DNA from: Zygnema cylindricum
Taxonomy: Eukaryota; Streptophyta; Zygnematophyceae; Zygnematales; Zygnemataceae
Assembly: GCA_037447655.1 (NCBI GenBank)
Contig: JBBHKE010000620.1
Coordinates: forward strand, 1-64,000
Direction of reading: 5' to 3'
Length of the DNA stretch: 64,000 bases
Part shown: piece by piece, positions 56,566 to 64,000 of the stretch
Layout of the letters: every line of letters starts with the position of its first letter
How positions within the stretch are numbered: the stretch's first letter is position 1
Notes under the pieces: generated by a model
Database searches by the model: none
What the model saw: only the letters and a program-made list of their open reading frames with translations
What the model was told of the DNA's origin: nothing
Made by a program: the position numbers and the translations under genes

Positions 56566-58412
56566 TCAATGAGAGAAGGAGACGGTGCGATCAAGAGTTT
56601 TATCACGCGTAAAATAAAATTGGATATCAATATGCTTAGTGCGTGTATGATGGATAGGGTTTTTCACAAGAGCTAATGCTCTTTGAGAATAACAAAAAAT
56701 GGAAGTGGGAAAAGAGGGAGAAAAAGAGAAATCGGAAAGAATATGTTGGAACCAAATAACTGATTTCGTGGCGGTAGTGCCGGCCATATACACCGCCTCC
56801 GTCGAAGAAAGAGCAACACCGGCTATTTTGCGGGACGACCAAGAGACAAGGCCACCACCTAATGAAAAACATATACCAGAAGTGGAATGACGATCGTCAG
56901 GTTGATTACCCCAATCTGCACTGCAAAATCCAATAATGGAATTGTCCAGAAAACAAATAGGAGGAAGGTGAGGGAGGAGAGGGATGGGGAAAATTGAGAT
57001 GAAATGCTTTGTTCCTCGGAGGTAGCGAGACACGTTTGGAGGCTTGGAAATGGGTTTGAGTGGCACAATGGGAAAATTGATAGAAAAGACAGACGGTGAT
57101 ACAAATATCCGACCGTGTACAAAACATAACATATATCAATTAGCCATAATCGAACGATAAAGTTAGCTTGTATCTCCTTGGGCATTCCCATCGGAGGACA
57201 TTTTGGTGAGAGTGGTGCTGGGATCAAGGAGAGGATGGAATTGCAATCGGTCAGATCAAAATACTCAAGGAGGTCAAGAATGTAATGCTCTTGACTCATT
57301 TGTAAAATGCGTGCAAACCTTTGACGTAGAATATTGATGCTTGAGCAATATTCAAGATCTCTTAAATCAGTCATAACTAATAAAAAGAGAGAATGCCTTC
57401 GACATGGTGCATGGACGACTTACTACAACCTGCTAGAATAAAGTCATCTACGTAAATAATAATAATGTTTAACTGATCCACTACCCTCTAATATAGATTC
57501 TTCAATCTGCACTAATTTCTTTAAAACCACTTTTAATTAAAATTGCGACACAAATCTGATGCTATACTCTAGATGCCTGTATAAGACTATATATAGATTT
57601 ACGTAAATGACTCATAAGAGTTTTTGAACTGGATAGAGTATAAGCAGGTGGTTGTTCCATAAAAATATCTTTTGCAAGACTACCAGGAAAAAAAGTCGTT
57701 TTGGCGTCTAGTTGATGTAACTCCCAATCATAAAAGGCAACAAGGGATAAAATCGTATTGATGGAGTCAACGGTTTTGACATCGAGTTGTTGTAACTCCT
57801 TATCATGAAGGACAGCAAGGGAAAAATTCGTATGGATGGAGTCAAGCAAAATTAGTACGGATGGAGTCAAACTTTGCAACAAGGGAAAAATCTTTTTGAA
57901 GTGAACGCCCATGTTTGTAAGCATCCTTTCGCAATAAGTCGAGATTTATAACGGTCAACAAATCTATTGGCCATCCATTTATTTTTGAAAGCACAATAGG
58001 ATCGAATTGCATGTCAATTTGGTGGAAGCGTACAAAGCGTCCACAAATTATATGACATTAATGCGTCGTATTCTTGAGAAGCAGCAAACGGCCACTTGTT
58101 GGCATCTGGGCGTTTCAAAGCTGCATTTAATATTAGAGGATCTTTGATGTCGGCAAGGTTTGCGTGAGCAAGATTCTCTTACATCTTCCAAGTTGGTTGA
58201 ATAAGATGCGTACTTTGGCGAACGGCAAGCAGTCTGACAAGTGGCGTCAACGGTTTAAGAAGAACTGTATTGCAAACCAATCTGGGCGGCGACAAATTGT
58301 TCAGTAATGAAATTGCAACATTTTTCCTTTCAGGCACCGAAGTTTCATGCTCACGTATGTTGGAAGGCTCTTGCATGACAATTTGAGAAAGGTCTCCAAA
58401 ATAAGGGCCCAT
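56566..58412 (-). pseudogene. Copia element 2 reverse transcriptase and RNase H (5'-truncated)
   Basis: Minus-strand order: a linker, then RT N-terminus WPFAASQEYDALMSYNLWTL and YKSRLIAKG, WELHQLDAKTTFF (first catalytic Asp), LRKSIYSLIQA and IIIIYVDDFILAG (active site). RNase H follows with FCSADWGNQPDDRHSTSG, VSWSSRKIAGVALSSTEAVY and NPIHHTRTKHIDIQF. No gag, protease, integrase or 5' LTR lies upstream on this strand. A short tandem duplication (about 57,695-57,845) repeats the segment around the first catalytic Asp. There are several breaks. Confidence 0.88.
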
Positions 58413-58489
58413 ATGCCTATTATGAGTTTATTCAATTTAAAATAAATTTAAATATATTGATTGATGACGCCATTAAAAGATGTAATATC

Positions 58490-59110
58490 GTCGTTGAGCA
58501 ACTATCAATTAATAGAAGATTCATTAAAGAGGAGGATAAAGTGATCAGCTTAATAAACTCTTTACCCGAAAATTTCACCTACCTCAAGTAGATCCTTTGG
58601 AATCAAAGTCATCCGAGCTACAAATTTGTGGTGAGTTATCTCAAAATGACTAAGAGAAACCGTGGTGGTCTTTCGAAGGCTTCCGACTCAGGTGGATCTC
58701 TCAACGTAGCCTCTAAAAAACCTACGGATCTACATTTTCTCCGTGGAGTAAGAAGGGGAAGGGGAAAAGGATGAGGATCTTGAGAAAGGGGAGAAGTACC
58801 GAAAGGAGGATAAGTTTTTAGAGTCAGCCTCATTTCAAAGATTAATAGACTATCGCATGCTTTCGGTATAACAAGATCCGCCACATGTCATCTTCTTTTC
58901 CCGACAAGTAGAAGCAATGCCATTTCTTTTGGGAATGGGGGCACATTAGCTCTCAATGCTATACAAAATGTGACGGAGGCGGCGACCGTGGTGGTCGATT
59001 TGGCAGACGCAGCAGTGTCCCCTTTGGTGGTGGTGAACGAGGTGGACTTGAGGGCCGATTTGGGGGCCATGGCCATTTCTATGAGAAAGAGGAAATGATG
59101 AAGGGTACGA
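58490..59110 (+). pseudogene. Copia element 1 gag with altered zinc knuckle
   Basis: The capsid end reads EEDKVISLINSLPENFTYLK (gag UBN2 type) with a stop after it. The knuckle at about 58,915-58,960 reads CHFFWEWGHISSQC, so the second Cys of the CX2CX4HX4C motif is Phe (ttt). A Gly/Arg-rich tail follows. Two stops and shifts lie between the capsid and the knuckle. Confidence 0.8.
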
Positions 59111-59899
59111 AGGCGGGAATATTTTCAGAATTTTAAATATTATAATGGATTCGCTCTCTCGTGCCTCACAAAATAACAGATAATGGATTATCCATTGTGG
59201 AGCGTCCCATCATGTGTGTACGGACTTGACGTTTTTTTATGAAATGTGATCTCTTACAATTCTTAAAAAGATTACAGTCGCTAACGACTAAGTCCTCAAA
59301 AGATAAGAGTCGCTAGCAAACAAGTCCTTTGGGTGGGTACAGTTGGGACTGTACCTTTAGATCTTATCTGAAAAGGTTCAAACGGGTCTGACAAGATCTC
59401 AAAGATCCATCTTCTAAAGGTTTTGTACATACTTGGCAAAACATACCTGGCGTATCTAGAGATATGCAAATTTGCAAATCAAATATGCAAATTTGCAAAT
59501 CTTTTAAGCATGTCGCAGATCAAACGGGCCGGTGCCTAAGTCTACGTGTTTGGTGATTCGTCAATAAAAATTGTCATGTCCAATAGAATCACCATTGGAG
59601 AAGGGGATGTCACTATTGCTTTCCATAGTCAATTTTTATAGAAGAGTCTGAAATCTTCTCCTATTAATGATGGTATAATAAGTCAAATCACATAAAAAAA
59701 TTAGATCTAACGCTATGGCATCATTGCATTTGTCATATATAAGTACAAAATCTAAATTAAGTATCTAAAACGTATGTCTAAAGTTGGTTGCAACCGCCGT
59801 TTGTATCTTACATCGGGTGAAAATCAATAATTGTGCATATCGCAGTTAAAGGCGTAAGATTTGCAAAACGGATCCTGTCAAGGACATAAAACATCGTGC

Positions 59900-60540
59900 G
59901 TCACATCCGCTTGAAATGGTCCACATCAATCTTTGCTGAGATGTGAAACCTAAGAGCTAGGGGGGGAATTAATACAATATGGTAACTGTGGATAATTATT
60001 CGGGATGTATTTAGGGTATATCTCCTCAAGCACAAATCCGACGCATCTACACGATTTGAGAAGTGGCACCTAATGGCAGAACGCCAACGAGAGGGGAAAC
60101 TAAAATCTGTTCGATTTGACAATGGAGGGAAGTTTAAGGCTTTTAACGCTTATTGCAATCGATGGGGATTTCGCCAAGTATTTACGACTCTATATTCACC
60201 AGATTTAAATGGTATTGTCGAAAGGAAGAATCGAACGCTTCAAGAGTTGGTGAGATCCATGATTCATGGATCGAGCGATAAGATCTAACTATGGGAAGAT
60301 GCAATTTTTACAGCAAACTACATTTGTAATCGGCGACTCACTTCCATTGCAGGTAGCAAAACTTCTCATGAGTTTTGGTATGAACAAAAGTTGACTTTAC
60401 ATCACCTTCAGACTTGAAGATATCGAGTGACTATTAATATCGAATCCGTCGTAAATAGTGGTAAATTCACACCACAAAGTTGGTCGAGAATCTTTGTTGG
60501 CTATAACTTAAAAGAGGAGTATTTATCGCATTTATAACGC
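59900..60540 (+). pseudogene. Copia element 1 integrase
   Basis: It carries the integrase core of Ty1/copia: EMVHINLC (first acidic position lost to Asn), VTVDNYSG, FEKWHLMAERQREGKL and SVRFDNGGKF (second Asp). Then come FTTLYSPDLNGIVERKNRTLQ (catalytic Glu) and, after a stop, FTANYICNRR and SWSRIFVGYN. Frames break at about 59,945-60,070 and 60,288. Confidence 0.85.
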
Positions 60541-61049
60541 GACATGTAATGTTGTTAAGAAAATTTGTAATGTTAATATTCACCAAGATTTAAAATCGGC
60601 AGTTTCTCAATCCGAGAAATTGAGATCTAACCAAGATTTTTTTGAGGAAGGAAAAACTCTTAATTTTCCACATCTTGATAAGTCACAATCTTCGGGGAAA
60701 ATCAATTCCAAAATTCATCCGAAATTGGTTAACATTCATGAGATCAAAAGTGAAATATCACGAATGTTAAAAAACACCACATGTCAAAAAAAATAATTCC
60801 GTTACAAAATAAGTCAACGAGAAACTAAAGGGAAGAAACCATATTACTTATGTTTTGATTGAAGGGGTTAAAATATCACAAGCTCATATTATTTTATTTC
60901 GGCCACTACGGAGGAATCCTTCCTCTTGTAGCAATCATTGAACAAAAATATGATCAGCGATCCCCAATCATACGCTGATGGTCGAAGTTCTTTTCATTGG
61001 GAAGATAAAGTAAATTAGCTTAAGAGAAGGAACTAAACTCAATTATCAA

Positions 61050-61230
61050 CAATAAGACTCTCGAGGAGGTAAGTCTTTCAAAATAAAAAAATGTTATAGA
61101 TGCTACATAGGTTTTTAAGACAAATTGGTGCTTCATCTGAAATAATAAAATATAAGGCTAGATTAGTATGCAAGGGATTCGAGGAAGTAAATAATATTTT
61201 TTTACGCAACCAACAAGTTCCTCTATTCCT
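61050..61230 (+). pseudogene. Copia element 1, start of reverse transcriptase (cut off)
   Basis: Fragments EEV, VFKTNW and YKARLVCKGFEEV match the beginning of copia RT. Nothing of the palm or active site follows: the element ends near 61,270 against the LRR-gene relic. The stretch 60,541-61,049 is the poorly preserved linker. Confidence 0.7.
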
Positions 61231-61299
61231 CCCGTAAAAATTATACCACTGCACCCTATTCTCGCTAGTTGTTGAAGTTCTCCAATAATCCTCCCACAC

Positions 61300-61680
61300 C
61301 TAACCTTTTCGCAATACACCTAAATAGATATTTGCATCCCTCTTCTATTTTACAACTAGCAAGCCCTTAATTTCCCTCACCTCACTACCCCCTCTCCCTC
61401 TCTCCCATGTTATCCCTTTAAGCACCCCATTTCCCCCCACCTCCTATCTGACATTCTCCCTACCCACTCCCACTTACACTAAAAGAGATTTTTGCATACC
61501 CCTCTCCTCTTTTTCCAAAATAATCATTGGTTTCCCCAACAACAATCCTTAGTTTCCCCCTTTACTGAGACACTCCTCGCTCCTCTCCCCCTTCCCCTCA
61601 ACCCTTTTATTTCCTTTCCTCTCCCACTTGGCCCCTATACGCCATTGCAGCACCCAAGCATCCCTTGAAAGCGCATCGCA
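61300..61680 (-). pseudogene. Relic of LRR gene intron 2 (minus strand)
   Basis: Reversed, it shows gcaaatatctatttaggtgtattg, matching acaaatatctctttaggtgtattg at about 43,212 in the intact gene. It appears as a pyrimidine-rich stretch on the plus strand. No coding sequence. Confidence 0.6.
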
Positions 61681-62140
61681 TCACAAAATCAAGTCCGCCT
61701 GTAAGTACTAATTTAGTGCGGTTTTCAATGCGAAACAAAACACGTATTTATCGATGCAATAAATTCAACCCGACTTCGAATACTAGTTTAGTTTGTTTTT
61801 CCGTGCAAAATTAATTGCGTATTTATCGCATTGGAGAATCAAACCATTTTTGGAGTACAGGTTTACTGCGCATTTCAGTGTGAAAGAGAGTGCGAAATTA
61901 TCACAATAGAGAATCTAGCTAGTCTCTCAATATAAATTTAGTGCGTTTTTCACTACAAAATATAGTGTGTATTTATCGTTGGAATGAATCCAATCATTCT
62001 CTAAATATCAATTTAGTGTGTTTTACTATTCCAAATAGAGTGCATATTTATCGCATCACAGAATCTTGCGAGTCTGTAAGTATAAATTTAGTGCAGTTTT
62101 CATTGCAAAAAATAGTGCGTATTTATCGCAGCGGAGAGTG
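61681..62140 (-). repeat. ~75 bp minisatellite, about six units
   Basis: The unit (plus strand) is like aatttagtgcggttttcaatgc...agtgcgtatttatcgca. Spacing between the atttatcg words is 70-85 bp. The same unit occurs, reversed, after LRR exon 2 at 39,373-40,200 and at 42,850-42,936, beside the assembly gap. Confidence 0.85.
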
Positions 62141-62161
62141 AATATAGTGATGAACACTCAC

Positions 62162-62263
62162 ATGTCAATCACGGGACCGAAACCATCCTAGTTGACACCA
62201 AATCTACATTGCGTCGCTGGAAGTTCTCTTTGTTCACGATGGCTCTTCCGCATCGCCCTCATC
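62162..62263 (-). pseudogene. Relic of LRR gene exon 2 (third copy)
   Basis: Reversed, gcgatgcggaag(a)gccatcgtgaaca matches exon 2 of the intact gene with one inserted base. The end gattgacat is followed by gtgagt as in the gene. There are frame shifts and a stop. No exon 1 was found upstream on this strand; 62,264-62,743 has no recognisable feature. Confidence 0.7.
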
Positions 62264-62743
62264 GTATTGAAATGTATTTTCTAGTTGCTATTCCTAGCCT
62301 CCCATCTAAGACTATATACTTGTTTTAGTCACTAAGACTTAGGCAACCATAGTTGCCAACTTAAACAACCATGGTTGCCTTGAGGCACTTGAGGAGACAC
62401 ACAAAAGAATGATTTTTGGCAAAAGAATATGTGATAAGACCAAGATTTCATCGTAGTCCTTAACTGTCAGTGCAGATCAATGTAGCCGTCGGCCTTTTCT
62501 ACCAAGTCGTAAAATAATCATAATATACATGGAGGCGTGAAAACTATTTAAATAGTACTGTGGCGGTTAATTCATATAACGAAACGAACTAACAATGTTG
62601 TACATATAAAATGGATGAAATGCACGGACGTCGATCTGACCCTATAAATTACCGCAATCGGACGATCCTCATTTCAGCACCCAACTTGGAATGAACTATT
62701 GGCGGCTAACGAGAACAATGTTACACAATGCCATGTGGCAACA

Positions 62744-63704
62744 TTGTTGTATTATGAATACTGGCACAGGTGGAGCTGCAGTAGTAATTGTAAATGCAAA
62801 CATTATTAGCAACAGAAGCTAACAAGAATCCTACCAAACAACACTTTTCTAGACACTATAATATCACACTCACAACTTCAATTATAGCCAAACTAAATAT
62901 ATATTCAAAACACCATGCACACTACCAATTCCCAAAACTGCAGTACAATTGGTATTGTAAACCATAAGATATGGGAGCTGCAAGTTTCCCAAACATTGCC
63001 TTTCAATTTCCCATATTCCCAAAATTGGATACAAAAATAATTATAAGTCTTAAACTTTATACACTGAGTGAGCACCTACTGGTCATTAGCCAATCATATG
63101 AGAGTACCCTGAATAGTAGTAATGTACTGTAGTACGACAATGTACCCAAATGTACTTCCCAAAACCTAATTGAAACTACCCTAAAAACTAAATAGTGAAA
63201 CACTATTTGATAAAGCAGTAAGCAACAAAAAACTATTTCTTGAGGTATTTACAATCTGACGCCATACTCATAATGTTGCTTGCTTAGTAGCTCTCTAGTA
63301 TGTCCAACCTGCTGTGGTGATCTCGTAAAGATATTTGGAGTGCTTATGGAGAATCTTGTCACCTATGGTCCCCACTGAAATCTCAACCATTAACCTGATA
63401 AAATCCGACGTTAGATATTCGCCCTTTATAATTGTGTTACGAGGTGTGCGATTCATTTTTCCTGGCCGCCCAATCTACCGAAGTCATATGTTATATAGGC
63501 AACATGTGTCTACATCCATTCCGCACTTTCTGCGTTATTTGAAGTATCGACGCGTGTCTTATATGACCGTTCAAAATACTCTAGAGTAATACATCACTGT
63601 CACACCATTTAAAGTAAGTATTACATCTAACTTATTCAAAAATATTCCAAGTGTTAAGTCTCCCCTCACAGCTCTATCTACTGAGGTTAAAGCTTTGAAA
63701 ACAA
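62744..63704 (-). repeat. Probable 3' LTR of copia element 3
   Basis: On the minus strand it starts TGTTGTTTTC right after the purine run tttaggggag. A fitting end, TACAACA, lies at about 62,744. The first boundary is good and the second tentative. Part of it resembles the relic in LRR intron 3. Confidence 0.5.
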
Positions 63705-63719
63705 CACTCCCCTAAAGCT

Positions 63720-64000
63720 TTATATTTAGTTATTCACTTAGCACAATAGCCTTTTTGCAAAACTGTAATTTAGGTGCAGGTAGAGCTTTTGTTAGCATAT
63801 ATACTATCATATATTCATCACGTAAGTAGCACAATTTTCAGACTTTCGCAAGCATTTTTTTCGTTTGACATCCATGTGCTTACTCTTAAAGTGGAGTTTG
63901 GGATTGGAGGCAATGGCAATAAATTCCCGGTTGTCACACCAGATGACTTGATGACCAGTTTCCATGTGTCCCAATTCTTGCAAAAGTGCTTTTATCCATA
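63720..64000 (-). pseudogene. Copia element 3 RNase H, C-terminal end (runs off window)
   Basis: On the minus strand it reads KALLQELGHMETGHQVIWCDN (RNase H acidic motif), then AIASNPKLHFKSKHMDV, and after a shift MLTKALPAPKLQFCKKA, the conserved end of copia polyproteins. The reading frame breaks after KRKKC. The rest of the element lies beyond 64,000. Confidence 0.85.

Overview
The window looks like repeat-rich nuclear DNA of a green plant-lineage eukaryote. A charophyte alga such as Chara is plausible, but nothing here proves the genus. The evidence is one plant-type LRR gene with spliceosomal introns, Ty3/gypsy and Ty1/copia elements with initiator-Met-tRNA-like primer sites, pogo-like DNA transposons with introns, and MITEs. 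There is no rRNA, no CRISPR array, no intact tRNA and no bacterial-style operon.

Layout. (1) 236-8,642 (+): Ty3/gypsy element 1, decayed, with both LTRs and a 0.79 kb internal tandem duplication of reverse transcriptase. (2) 8,643-17,803: element A, a 9.16 kb pogo-like DNA transposon with 23 bp TIRs. On the minus strand it carries a four-exon DDE transposase gene whose first intron holds a second, same-strand ORF of 446 codons (ORF2). (3) 17,806-20,060: no genes seen. (4) 20,061-38,702: element B, a second, older member of the same family with the same exon structure and ORF2. It is inflated to 18.6 kb by a minus-strand Ty3/gypsy element 2 (21,402-31,580). That retroelement carries a chromodomain integrase and, in the env-like position after pol, an ORF related to ORF2. 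(5) 38,703-42,496: a 5'-end duplicate (pseudogene) of an LRR gene, split by a Harbinger-type MITE, then the promoter side of the intact copy. (6) 42,497-52,490 (+): the only convincing host gene. It has nine exons and about 382 residues: signal peptide, LRRNT_2, five single-LRR exons of exactly 72 nt, a cysteine-rich EGF-like exon and a proline-rich exon. Its introns hold a 10-N gap, a hAT-type MITE, a solo LTR, a minisatellite and a long purine tract. (7) 52,491-55,373: no genes, one GA microsatellite. (8) 55,374-61,270: two opposed Ty1/copia relics. (9) 61,300-62,263 (-): a third LRR-gene relic with an expanded minisatellite. (10) 62,744-64,000 (-): the 3' end of another copia element.

The headline is the A/B transposon family. 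Transposase and a nested ORF2 occur in the same arrangement in both copies, palindromic CAGCGACGA-type motifs cluster in their noncoding intervals, and a protein with the ORF2 architecture is carried by a gypsy retrotransposon sitting inside one of them. I do not recognise ORF2 as any named family. Element B is supported as a real insertion because the paralogous LRR promoter at 42.1-42.2 kb shows an empty site.

Transposon and retroelement annotations rest on motifs read by eye. Splice sites come from GT/AG, phase arithmetic and comparison between copies.
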